Assembly: GCA_900540855.1 (NCBI GenBank)
Contig: UQHK01000006.1
Span: 1 to 64,000 of the forward strand
Length of the DNA stretch: 64,000 bases
Reading direction: 5' to 3'
DNA from: an uncultured Collinsella sp.
GTDB taxonomy: Bacteria; Actinomycetota; Coriobacteriia; Coriobacteriales; Coriobacteriaceae
Under the pieces are notes generated by a model that saw only the letters and a program-made list of their open reading frames with translations, was not told the DNA's origin and made no database searches. A program made the position numbers and the translations under genes. Positions 15,962 through 23,328 of this stretch are shown here, in pieces. Each line of letters begins with the position of its first letter. Within the stretch, counting starts at the first letter, position 1.

Positions 15962-15998
15962 ACGGCGGGTCCGAGCAGATTCGGGCCCGCCGTCTTTT
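15962..15998 (+). terminator. Terminator between the flavodoxin-like gene and nagA
   Basis: ACGGCGGG pairs with CCCGCCGT, followed by CTTTTTCTTTC. It stops the plus-strand transcript. Confidence 0.85.
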
Positions 15999-16005
15999 TC
16001 TTTCG

Positions 16006-17175
16006 TTACTCGGTAAAGGCGTTGCCGACGCTCTGGCCGCCAACATACGTCTCGACGAGGGTGAGCTCATGGTCGAACACGACAAAGTCGGCGTCACGAC
16101 CCGGCATGATACTGCCGCACTTATCCTCGATGCGCGCGGAGCGTGCCGGCACCTCGGTTGCCATGCGAATGGCGATATCGGCGCTGGCGATGCCCCAGTC
16201 GACGATATTCTTGACACCCTGGGCAAGCGTGAGCACCGAGCCGGCAATGCTCTTGCCGTCGGCGAGCCAGCACAGGTTGTCCTTCATGATGACGTCCATG
16301 CCACCACTGGTGTAGCTGCCCTCGGGCATGCCGCCGCAACCCAGGCAGTCGGTGATGAGCACCGTGTGCTGCCAGCCCTTTGCCTGCAGCAGCGCCTTGA
16401 TGGCGGCAGGGTTTACGTGCTTGCCGTCACAGATGATCTCGGCGTAGGTCTCGGGCGTGGACATGGCAGCGCCCACGACACCGGGCTCACGGTGATGCAG
16501 CCCGCGCTGGCCGTTATAGGTATGCGTAAAGCAGCTGGCACCGGCATTGATGGCGGCGATGCACTCATCGTAGGTGGCGTCGGAGTGACCGATGCTGGTC
16601 ACCACACCCTTGGCGTTCAGAGCAGCCGCATAAGCAGCGGCACCGTCGCGCTCGGCCGCCATGGCGCTCTTAACGATGCGACCGCCCGCAGCCTCCTGCC
16701 ACTGATCGAAGACCTCCTCGGAGGGATCGATAAGATAAGCGGGGTTCTGCGCGCCCACGTGCTTCATGGTAAAGAAGGGGCCCTCCAGGTAGATGCCCTG
16801 AATGCGAGCACCGCAGAAGTCGGGGCCGCGACCCTCGTCCGCCTGAGCGATGGCGGCGCAGGCGTCCTTGATCTGCTCGACACCATCGGTGAACGTCGTG
16901 GGCAGCCAGCTGGTGGTACCGCGACGGGCAAGCTCGGTCGAGCTGATATCGATGCCTTCGGGATCGTTATCGGTAGTTGAGTGGTTGTAGAAGCCATGGA
17001 TGTGAGTATCGACCATACCCGGTGCGATCCACGATCCCGTGTAGTCCTTAATCTCGCAAGAGGGCTCGTCGGCCTGCCAGGCGCCAAAGACGCCATCCTC
17101 GACCATAAGATAGCCGCCCAGTTGCGGGCCTGCCGGCAAGAAGAACTTGTCAGCCTTAATTGCGTACGTGCTCAT
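16006..17175 (-). CDS. nagA: N-acetylhexosamine-6-phosphate deacetylase
   Basis: Removes acetate from N-acetylglucosamine- or N-acetylgalactosamine-6-phosphate. The 389-aa amidohydrolase has metal motif DTHIHGFYNHS (about residues 58-68), metal ligands in SIGHSDATYDE and FTHTYNGQRGLHHREPG, and the catalytic Asp in LITDCLGCGGMPEG. The ATG at 17175 is preferred because AAGGAG lies 6 nt before it; an upstream in-frame GTG at 17181 is too close. It follows agaS, with a terminator between them, so it may also have its own promoter. Next to agaS and a GalNAc-like PTS it is best read as AgaA-like, though both substrates are possible. Confidence 0.9.
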   Translation of the reverse strand: MSTYAIKADKFFLPAGPQLGGYLMVEDGVFGAWQADEPSCEIKDYTGSWIAPGMVDTHIHGFYNHSTTDNDPEGIDISSTELARRGTTSWLPTTFTDGVEQIKDACAAIAQADEGRGPDFCGARIQGIYLEGPFFTMKHVGAQNPAYLIDPSEEVFDQWQEAAGGRIVKSAMAAERDGAAAYAAALNAKGVVTSIGHSDATYDECIAAINAGASCFTHTYNGQRGLHHREPGVVGAAMSTPETYAEIICDGKHVNPAAIKALLQAKGWQHTVLITDCLGCGGMPEGSYTSGGMDVIMKDNLCWLADGKSIAGSVLTLAQGVKNIVDWGIASADIAIRMATEVPARSARIEDKCGSIMPGRDADFVVFDHELTLVETYVGGQSVGNAFTE

Positions 17176-17231
17176 ATGCACTCCTTGCTTCTAAAGCAGT
17201 TGACTGTGGTGATGCTTATACCCGGTCCATG

Positions 17232-17275
17232 TAAAAACAAAAAGCGCCCGCCCGCCGTTATGAGCGGACGGGCGC
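17232..17275 (-). terminator. Terminator after agaS
   Basis: On the minus strand GCGCCCG and CGGGCGC form a long stem followed by a U-rich tract (the complement of 17232-17243). Confidence 0.75.
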
Positions 17276-17293
17276 CCTTACAGGGGGACGCGA

Positions 17294-18460
17294 TTAAGCG
17301 GTGAAGGGGTGAATCGTCACGCCCTTGACCACGCGGTTGACCGTGCCGGTGGGGCTCGGCGTATCGGGCGTGTTGCCCACGCGCACGGAGTTGAGCAGGC
17401 TGATAGCCTGGGCAAACATCACGAACGGCAGGGCAAGGTAGCCCTCGGGAAGCGCCTCGTAGCCCTTAAAGGTAAAGGACTCGCCCTCGTAGACGGTAGC
17501 GCCATCCTGCTGAACGGCAACGGTGTGCTGAGCGATCTTGTCGCCACCGATCTCGTTGAGGATGTCGATGTCGTACTGACGGGTGTAGGCGTCGTTGTTG
17601 ACGAACACGAAGACGAGCGTCTTATCGTCGACGAAGGACTTAGGTCCGTGACGATAGCCCATGGAGGTGTCGTAGGAAGTAGCGACCAGACCGTGAGCAA
17701 GCTCGAGAATCTTAAGCTGGCTCTCCTGAGCAAGGCCGCCAAAGGAGCCGGAGCCCAGGTAGGTCACGCGATTGAAGTCGCCAGCGAGGTAATCGGCAAC
17801 CTCGGACTCGCGAGCGATAACCTCCTCGCCCATCTTGGCGATGGTCTCGACCCACTCGGCCTTCTGCTCGTCAGAGGCAGTGTCGAAAATAAGGGTGGAG
17901 AGCAGGGTCATGCAGGTGTAGGAACCGGTCATGGCGAAGCCCTTGTCGTTGGCGCGCGGGATGAGCAGCGTCAGCGCATTGGGATCATCGGCGGACTCGA
18001 CGGCAAGCTTGCCCTCGGGAGCGCAGGTGATGTTGAGGAACTTGACGTTGTGGACGAGCTCCTTGGCGACGGCAACGGCGGCAAGGCTCTCGGGGCTGTT
18101 GCCAGAGCGGGCAAAGGAAACCACGAGCGTGGGATCCTCGGCGCGCAGGAAGTCGCGCGGAGCGCTCACGATGTCGGTCGTGGCGATGGGCTTAAAGTCG
18201 TAGAGATCAGTGTTGCCAGCGTGACGCAGGTACGGGGCGCAGGTATCGCCAACGTAGTCGGACGTACCGGCACCGGTGAAGACAACGGACAGACGGCCCT
18301 CGCCCATAGCGCGAGCCTCGGCCAGGAAGGCCTCGATGGCCTCCTTGTTCTCGCGATAGATGTTGAGCGTATCACGCCAAAGCTCGGGCTGCTGAGCAAT
18401 CTCGGCCGTGGTGATCTGGGCGCCGAGCTCGGTGAGCTCATCGACACTCTTCTCGAACAT
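17294..18460 (-). CDS. agaS: AgaS-like galactosamine-6-phosphate deaminase/isomerase (SIS domains)
   Basis: Converts galactosamine-6-phosphate to tagatose-6-phosphate with release of ammonia. The 388-aa cytoplasmic protein has two SIS sugar-isomerase domains. The first has TGAGTSDYVGDTC (about residues 62-74) and FARSGNSPES (about 114-123). The second begins near TYLGSGSFGGLAQES, with MGYRHGPKSF before the catalytic region. Length and the pairing with nagA and a mannose-family PTS match aga clusters. It has its own promoter with a GntR-type operator. A glucosamine-specific role is less likely given that lacC is nearby. Confidence 0.85.
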   Translation of the reverse strand: MFEKSVDELTELGAQITTAEIAQQPELWRDTLNIYRENKEAIEAFLAEARAMGEGRLSVVFTGAGTSDYVGDTCAPYLRHAGNTDLYDFKPIATTDIVSAPRDFLRAEDPTLVVSFARSGNSPESLAAVAVAKELVHNVKFLNITCAPEGKLAVESADDPNALTLLIPRANDKGFAMTGSYTCMTLLSTLIFDTASDEQKAEWVETIAKMGEEVIARESEVADYLAGDFNRVTYLGSGSFGGLAQESQLKILELAHGLVATSYDTSMGYRHGPKSFVDDKTLVFVFVNNDAYTRQYDIDILNEIGGDKIAQHTVAVQQDGATVYEGESFTFKGYEALPEGYLALPFVMFAQAISLLNSVRVGNTPDTPSPTGTVNRVVKGVTIHPFTA

Positions 18461-18499
18461 TTCTAATACCTCTCTCTAGAAGTAATCCTCTGACGTGCA

Positions 18500-18537
18500 A
18501 TTATACACTTCGGTTGGTTATCTGGTAGTAACCAGTT
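18500..18537 (-). promoter_or_regulatory. agaS promoter and GntR-type operator
   Basis: On the minus strand TATAAT (18505-18500) lies about 40 bp before the agaS start. The palindrome CTGGTAGTAACCAG (18522-18535) covers the -35 position, so repression by steric block is expected. The same word without its last base occurs at 22815-22827 before the PTS operon. Confidence 0.65.
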
Positions 18538-18574
18538 AAATGCAAAGAATCACCATATGGAAACGATGCGGACA

Positions 18575-19306
18575 CTAGTTGCTACGCTGGTGGTAAACCT
18601 TGTATTTAAACTGATCGGCACGAGCAACCGAGAGTGTATACTCCACAACCTCGTTTGACTCGTTATACGTAGTCCTGACCAAATCGAGCACAGGCGAGCC
18701 CTCGACAATTCCCAAAAGGTGGGCGTCGGTGGGACGGGCTATGCTCGCATAGAACTCCTCTTCAGCCACGCGTATCTTTTGCTGAAAGTCTTGCTCAATC
18801 ACATCGTAAAGCGGCTTGCGCTCCAGCAGCGGTCGCTTTAGGGACAGAAATTGACGAACCGGTAGATAGCTGCGTTCGACCATCATGGGCATGTTGTCGG
18901 CAGAACGAAGGCGCTTAAGCTTAAAAATGCGATCACCGATACGCAATCCCATATGCTCGGCCAGATTCTTGTCGGCCTCCATCTCGCAAAAATCGAGAAT
19001 CGTGGTCTCGGGGTCGCGACCCATCGCGCGCATCTGCTCGGTAAAGCTGTAGGACTGCATAAGATTGGTTGCCTTTGCCGAACGGTCGGTCACAAAGGTA
19101 CCGCGACCGTGCTGCCGAACCACCAGTCCTAAACGCTCCAGTTCCTGCAGAGCCAGGCGTACCGTAGTGCGCGAGAGACCATAGCGCTCCGAAAGTTCGC
19201 GCTCGGAAGGAATCATGTCACCGGCGCGATATTCATGGTCAATCTTTTCGGTCAGAATATCGACCAGCTGATCGTACAGCGGTTGCTTGCGCGCTCCGAT
19301 CGCCAT
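18575..19306 (-). CDS. GntR-family (HutC/UTRA type) repressor of the amino-sugar genes
   Basis: A 243-aa regulator. The N-terminal winged helix covers about residues 8-75 (YDQLVDIL, IPSERELSERYGLSRTTVRL, VVRQHGRGTFV). The C-terminal UTRA effector domain has the ERSYLPV block and ends DQFKYKVYHQRSN. UTRA proteins of this class (NagR, AgaR, DasR) sense phosphorylated amino sugars. It lies between agaS and the PTS operon, and the CTGGTAGTAACCAG-like sites in both promoters are its probable operators. A strong ribosome site (AAGGGAGG) precedes the ATG. Confidence 0.85.
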   Translation of the reverse strand: MAIGARKQPLYDQLVDILTEKIDHEYRAGDMIPSERELSERYGLSRTTVRLALQELERLGLVVRQHGRGTFVTDRSAKATNLMQSYSFTEQMRAMGRDPETTILDFCEMEADKNLAEHMGLRIGDRIFKLKRLRSADNMPMMVERSYLPVRQFLSLKRPLLERKPLYDVIEQDFQQKIRVAEEEFYASIARPTDAHLLGIVEGSPVLDLVRTTYNESNEVVEYTLSVARADQFKYKVYHQRSN

Positions 19307-19391
19307 CCTATCCTCCCTTTTGCTCGAATTCGGCTAACTACCTAGGGTGTTAAGCATTATCAGTCCGCAACACCCGAATCATCAAGAAAAC

Positions 19392-19425
19392 AAAAGCCGC
19401 GCGCTCTTTCGAGCACGCGGCTTTT
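19392..19425 (-). terminator. Terminator of the mannose-family PTS operon
   Basis: AAAAGCCGCG pairs with CGCGGCTTTT. It is symmetrical and can act in both directions, and lies 67 bp after the EIID stop. Confidence 0.85.
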
Positions 19426-19491
19426 AACATACACATGGCTTAAGGGGTCGGGGTGTGAGCCGCGTAGGGACACACCCCTCAAGCTAGAGCC

Positions 19492-20574
19492 TTACCAGAT
19501 GCTCGGCCAGAGACCAAGCGGGCCAGCGCCCAGGATGCCCAGGACGAAGAGCAGCAGAATGCCCTTGGTCGGGGTCCAGCTGTGCTTAGCGAACATGTAG
19601 TAAAGCAGCAGCGTAAGCATAAGCGGGACGAGCTTCGGGACGATGGTGTTGAGGGTGTCGGCAACGGAGAAGTTGACCGGATCCTCGGTGACGGTGCCGT
19701 AGGTAACGGACTCCATGCCGTTGCCCAGATCGGTGACGCCGCACTCGACAGCGTTGCCGTCGGCATCGGAAGCGGTGAGGGCGTTGCCGTCCTCATCGGT
19801 CATGGCGATGGTACCGGCCTCAGCGGTCTCGGTATCGATGCCCTCCATACCGGTGAAGTTCTCGGCCTCCTTCTCGGAGACGATCACGGTAGTAGCGGAG
19901 AGGCCACGGGTGGTGCCGTTGGGGATCTGGAGGTTGATCTGGGTGCCACCCATGGTGACGACCAGGCAACCGACGACGAAGACGCCCATGATGGAAGCGG
20001 CACGCGTGAAGGCCTGCATGTTGGCAGTCAGAGCGTCAATAGCGCTGGTGCCAAGCTTGTAGGACCAGTTCATGAGCCAGAAGCGCAGAGCGAACTGGAC
20101 GACGTTGAAGATCACCAGGAAGATGATCGGCGCAGCGGCGTTGCCGTTGATGGCCATGTTGGAGGTGATGCCGGCCGTGATAGGCACGAGCGTCAGCCAG
20201 AACAGGGCGTCACCGATACCACCGAGCGGGCCCATTGCGGCGACGCGGACGGCGCGGATCGTGGGGATGTCAACCTTGTTCTGCTCGAGCGAAAGCACGA
20301 TACCCATAACAAAGGTGACGAGGAACGGGTGGGTGTTGAAGAACTCCAGGTTGTGGCTCATGGAAGCCGCGAGGTCGTTCTTGTTGGTGTGGATCTTCTC
20401 CAGACCGGGGATGATGGAGTAAAGCCAGCCAGCGGCCTGCATGCGCTCGTAGTTGAACGATGCCTGCAGGAAGCAGGAGCGCCAAGCCATCTTGTTGAGG
20501 GTCTTCTGGTCGAGCTGCGGAGCAGGAGTGAGATCCTCGTAGTGCTCCGGGATCACATACTCATTAGATGCCAT
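19492..20574 (-). CDS. agaD: Mannose-family PTS EIID, probably GalNAc-specific, with a large acidic insertion
   Basis: Membrane component that with EIIC forms the sugar channel. At 360 aa it is about 60-80 residues longer than usual. The N-terminal cytoplasmic part (WRSCFLQASFNYERMQAAGW, PFLVTFVMG, GPLGGIGDALFW) and the C-terminal segments (IVPKLVPLMLTLLLYYM, LLLFVLGILG) are standard. Between them, about residues 225-300, lies a polar acidic insertion rich in Glu, Asp and Thr that may fold outside the membrane. The start at 20574 overlaps the EIIC stop by 11 bp. GalNAc specificity is inferred from agaS and nagA. Confidence 0.85.
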   Translation of the reverse strand: MASNEYVIPEHYEDLTPAPQLDQKTLNKMAWRSCFLQASFNYERMQAAGWLYSIIPGLEKIHTNKNDLAASMSHNLEFFNTHPFLVTFVMGIVLSLEQNKVDIPTIRAVRVAAMGPLGGIGDALFWLTLVPITAGITSNMAINGNAAAPIIFLVIFNVVQFALRFWLMNWSYKLGTSAIDALTANMQAFTRAASIMGVFVVGCLVVTMGGTQINLQIPNGTTRGLSATTVIVSEKEAENFTGMEGIDTETAEAGTIAMTDEDGNALTASDADGNAVECGVTDLGNGMESVTYGTVTEDPVNFSVADTLNTIVPKLVPLMLTLLLYYMFAKHSWTPTKGILLLFVLGILGAGPLGLWPSIW

Positions 20575-21364
20575 CTTCGAAGTCACCTCCGTCAGAAACA
20601 GCTGCACCCTTCAGCTCGGTCTGCTGCTGGAAGTCCCAGAAAGCGATGCCGAAGCCGATGAGAGCGAGGATGAGCAGGGCAGGGGTTGCCAGAGAATCGT
20701 TGGCAACGGTGATGAGCGCGAGGCCAAAGCCCATGAGGAAGAAGCCCCACATATCGCGGTTCATCATAACCTTGAGCAGGACGGCGAAGCCGACGAAGCG
20801 CATCATGCCGCCTGCAGCGGACAGACCGGTCTGCAGCCAAGTCGGGATGGCGGAAGCGATGGTCTGACCGATGGTAGCGCCAGCGATGAAGAACAGGGTG
20901 ACGACGACAGCGAAGATCAGGCCGAGCAGAGCCATGGCGAAGTAGTTCAGGCGCTCGATGCCCTTGGTGTCAGCGTTATGAGCCATGTTGTCCGCGGAGG
21001 ACATGAGGGGCGACATAAGCGTGAAGACCAGGGTAACGCCGAGCTGACCAAGCAGAGCGAACGGAATGGCAAGGCCGACTGCCGCGTTGGGCTCGAGGCC
21101 CGTAGCGATAGCGAGAATGGCTGCCATGATGCCGCCGATGACGGCGTTAGGCGGCTGAGCGCCTCCGATCGGCATGTTGCCGATCGTCATGAGCTGATAA
21201 GTACCACCCACGAGAAGACCGGTGTTGAGGTCGCCAAGGATAAGACCGATGACGGCGCCGGTGACGATGGGCTGATAGAGAGACTCGAGGAAGTTGAACT
21301 GGTCGATTGCCGCGACGAACGTGACGATGAAGACCAGAGCGACCTGGATGATCGAGTATTCCAT
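20564..21364 (-). CDS. agaC: Mannose-family PTS EIIC
   Basis: A 266-aa polytopic membrane protein forming the sugar-translocating channel with EIID. It has the Sor-family IIC features: the ALVFIVTFVAAIDQF segment at the start, the GLILGDLNTGLLVGGTYQL block (about residues 40-58), NMPIGGAQPPNAVIGG, and a later AAGGMMRFVGFAVLLKVM segment. Seven or eight membrane segments are visible. It lies 90 bp after EIIB and overlaps EIID, which indicates an operon. Sugar specificity is inferred from context only. Confidence 0.9.
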   Translation of the reverse strand: MEYSIIQVALVFIVTFVAAIDQFNFLESLYQPIVTGAVIGLILGDLNTGLLVGGTYQLMTIGNMPIGGAQPPNAVIGGIMAAILAIATGLEPNAAVGLAIPFALLGQLGVTLVFTLMSPLMSSADNMAHNADTKGIERLNYFAMALLGLIFAVVVTLFFIAGATIGQTIASAIPTWLQTGLSAAGGMMRFVGFAVLLKVMMNRDMWGFFLMGFGLALITVANDSLATPALLILALIGFGIAFWDFQQQTELKGAAVSDGGDFEDGI

Positions 21365-21454
21365 CTTGCTCCTCCTTTCAAAATGTATGTACGCACTTTG
21401 GATTTCACGTACAGAATGTCAGGGTTTCATTCCTGACAGCGTGGATCATGAGGA

Positions 21455-21937
21455 TTACGAGAAGAGCTTGCTCGTGTCCTCAACAGGCGTGCTCGGAACG
21501 CGCCTGATCTCCAACTCCACCCCCAATTCCTGCAGCTCTTTAAACGCAGCGACATCCTCGTCGTTAACTGCGACGGAGGTGGCGACTTGGCGCTTTCCTT
21601 CCGACATGTGCATGTTGCCGATGTTTACCTTCTTTATAGGCACACCGCCCTTGACGAGCGTAAGCACGTCTTCCGGTGTTTCGGCCACGATGAAGATCTT
21701 CTGGCGCGGGCTCGCCTTGCCAATGACGTCGATGGTCTTCTGCAGGGAGAAGAAACGCGTAGCGACGCCGGCGGGAGCGGCCATCTTCATGAGGTTCTGG
21801 CGCATGGTGTTGGTCGACACATCGTCGTTGGCGACGAGGATGAGGTTGGAGCCCAGGGTGGAGTTCCACTGGGTAGCGACCTGACCATGGACCAGTCGGT
21901 TATCGATGCGGGTAAGAAGAATGTTGGGTTCTGCCAT
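21455..21937 (-). CDS. agaB: Mannose-family PTS EIIB
   Basis: A 160-aa cytoplasmic phosphotransfer protein that takes phosphate from EIIA and passes it to the sugar. The phosphorylated residue is His17 in RIDNRLVHGQVATQW, as usual for the family. Downstream blocks TRFFSLQKTIDVIGKA and LVKGGVPIKKVNIGN are typical. It lies 36 bp after the yajC-like gene. The orphan gene at 10592-11074 is its closest relative in the window and differs at exactly this histidine. Confidence 0.92.
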   Translation of the reverse strand: MAEPNILLTRIDNRLVHGQVATQWNSTLGSNLILVANDDVSTNTMRQNLMKMAAPAGVATRFFSLQKTIDVIGKASPRQKIFIVAETPEDVLTLVKGGVPIKKVNIGNMHMSEGKRQVATSVAVNDEDVAAFKELQELGVELEIRRVPSTPVEDTSKLFS

Positions 21938-21973
21938 GTTGATCAGCTTCCTTTCGTTATTTGCTGACGACAG

Positions 21974-22255
21974 TTACTTGATCTCCTGAATCGCGTAACG
22001 CGAAACATCTACGACGGCACCGGATCGGACTTTGATCTGGACCTTTTCGCCTTCGATGCCCTTGACGGTTCCGTAGATACCGCCGGCGAAAAGAACCTCC
22101 TGACCCGGCTTGAGCTCGGTGTGCAGCTCCTTGAAGTACTTCTGCTTCTTCTTCATGTTGATTTGCGACCAGATGGTGTAAATCAAGCCCATGATGACAA
22201 GCAGGCCCAAAAGAGCGACCGAGGAACTCAGAACACTGGCTCCGAAATCGGCCAT
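21974..22255 (-). CDS. YajC-like small membrane protein inside the PTS operon
   Basis: A 93-aa protein with one membrane segment (residues about 8-29), the cytoplasmic IWSQINMKKKQKYFKEL and the conserved YajC core LKPGQEVLFAGGIYGTVKGI. YajC is normally a partner of SecDF, but no sec gene is near. YajC genes also occur in streptococcal mannose-family PTS loci for host glycans, so the placement is known but unexplained. It starts on the last base of the EIIA stop codon (TAATG overlap) and precedes EIIB, so it is made with the transporter and may help its insertion or assembly. Confidence 0.82.
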   Translation of the reverse strand: MADFGASVLSSSVALLGLLVIMGLIYTIWSQINMKKKQKYFKELHTELKPGQEVLFAGGIYGTVKGIEGEKVQIKVRSGAVVDVSRYAIQEIK

Positions 22256-22698
22256 TAGATGCCGTCCTCGTCGCCGAAGATATCCTCTTCCTCGGCACCA
22301 GCGACGGAAGCGACCGTCTGGGCGGTGATGCCCGTCTGGCCAACGGTCACGGCCTGCTCGCCAAGCTCGGCGAGCGTGGCGTTGCCGCGGAGGAACAGAA
22401 GCTCAATAACCATGGGAAGGTTAGTTCCAGTCAGAATCTCGACGTTGTCGACATCCTGGGCAATCATCATTGCCTGGTTGAACGGGGTACCACCAAGCAG
22501 GTCGGTAAAGACGAGCACGCCATCGCACTCCTCGCGCATGGCGGTAATAGCGGCGCGGAGATCCTCACCGTAGGAAGCAGCCTGGTCGCCCTCAAAAGGA
22601 ACGACGGTAAAAGCGGGCTGGTCGCCAGCGACCATAGCGATAGCGCTTGCGAGGCCGGGTGCGAACTGTCCATGACCGGTAAGAATAAAGCCAACCAT
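22255..22698 (-). CDS. agaF: Mannose-family PTS EIIA, first gene of the operon
   Basis: A 147-aa cytoplasmic EIIA of the mannose family (EIIA-Man fold). The HPr-phosphorylated residue is His9 in ILTGHGQFAPG. The block VLVFTDLLGGTPFNQAMM (about residues 61-78) is the family signature. It opens the operon EIIA, YajC-like, EIIB, EIIC, EIID. Upstream is a gap of about 560 bp carrying several operator-like motifs. The C-terminus is acidic. Substrate is inferred as N-acetylgalactosamine or a related mucin or host-glycan sugar. Confidence 0.9.
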   Translation of the reverse strand: MVGFILTGHGQFAPGLASAIAMVAGDQPAFTVVPFEGDQAASYGEDLRAAITAMREECDGVLVFTDLLGGTPFNQAMMIAQDVDNVEILTGTNLPMVIELLFLRGNATLAELGEQAVTVGQTGITAQTVASVAGAEEEDIFGDEDGI

Positions 22699-22812
22699 TC
22701 AAATTTCCCTTCCGAAGGTGTGTACGATCTGAGTCCGATGATGTTCGGAAGCCAACGGGCAATCGCCCTTAAAGCTTCTTGAAAAGCGTTCTTTGAGAAC
22801 CAGTGGTCTCTC

Positions 22813-22930
22813 AACTGGTAGTAACCACGTGACGTGTTGTTGTCACTATATCACCACAGAAGAGGTTGCTTTCGTTGATTCAAACAGTAAAACGTTTTTG
22901 CACCGTTCACGGTAAAAAATCGACCGTTTA
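22813..22930 (-). promoter_or_regulatory. Regulatory region of the mannose-family PTS operon, proximal
   Basis: CTGGTAGTAACCA (22815-22827) matches the operator before agaS. TATAGT on the minus strand (22850-22845) is a possible -10 element. ATTCAAACAGTAA (22878-22890) matches the DeoR-type motif at 9039. ACCGTTCA (22902-22909) and ACCGTTTA (22923-22930) are 21 bp apart. The region therefore seems to combine at least three regulators. Confidence 0.5.
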
Positions 22931-23092
22931 CCGCTCGTTAACACTTCTACCTGCGGTTTTGAAACCGTATCGAAATACTTTGACGAAAGATCGGAACCTT
23001 TTCTGTGTCTAAACAACGCAGGGTGGCTAAAAATGGCGTGTAGAAAAATTGCAGGTCATTATGAAGATTTGTGAATTGGTCTTTTTGACTTA

Positions 23093-23169
23093 ATACCAGT
23101 AAGAACCAGTTTCGATATTATCGGTGAACGGTAGTTTTCGACCGTTCACCGGTTATTTGCAATCGTTTA
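23093..23169 (-). promoter_or_regulatory. Regulatory region of the mannose-family PTS operon, distal
   Basis: ACCAGTAAGAACCAG (23096-23110) is a degenerate version of the GntR palindrome. TGAACGGT (23125-23132) faces ACCGTTCA (23141-23148), which is followed after 21 bp by ATCGTTTA (23162-23169). The distance to the first gene is 400-470 bp, so this may be a distal operator or a second promoter. Confidence 0.4.
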
Positions 23170-23255
23170 CGGCCGTTTTCCCGGATGAATTGAGGATACC
23201 CGATGAAGCACTTGCACGGGCGCAAGACCTATCCTAGTGGTTTCGGTAACAAAAT

Positions 23256-23285
23256 GCCCGCTAGAACGTTGTCGTTCTAGCGGGC
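23256..23285 (-). terminator. Strong hairpin downstream of the SurA-like gene
   Basis: GCCCGCTAGAAC pairs perfectly with GTTCTAGCGGGC around a 6-nt loop. It lies 44 bp after the stop of the minus-strand gene at 23329. U-residues are few on the minus side. Confidence 0.7.
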
Positions 23286-23328
23286 TTAATCAGGTAGATC
23301 GGTTAGCGCGCAGTAGTGCAGACAGATC

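Noticed and set aside
22699..23255. Missing gene in the 550-bp gap before the PTS operon
   Set aside because: No frame of reasonable length with a ribosome site; the gap is AT-rich and full of repeated operator-like motifs.
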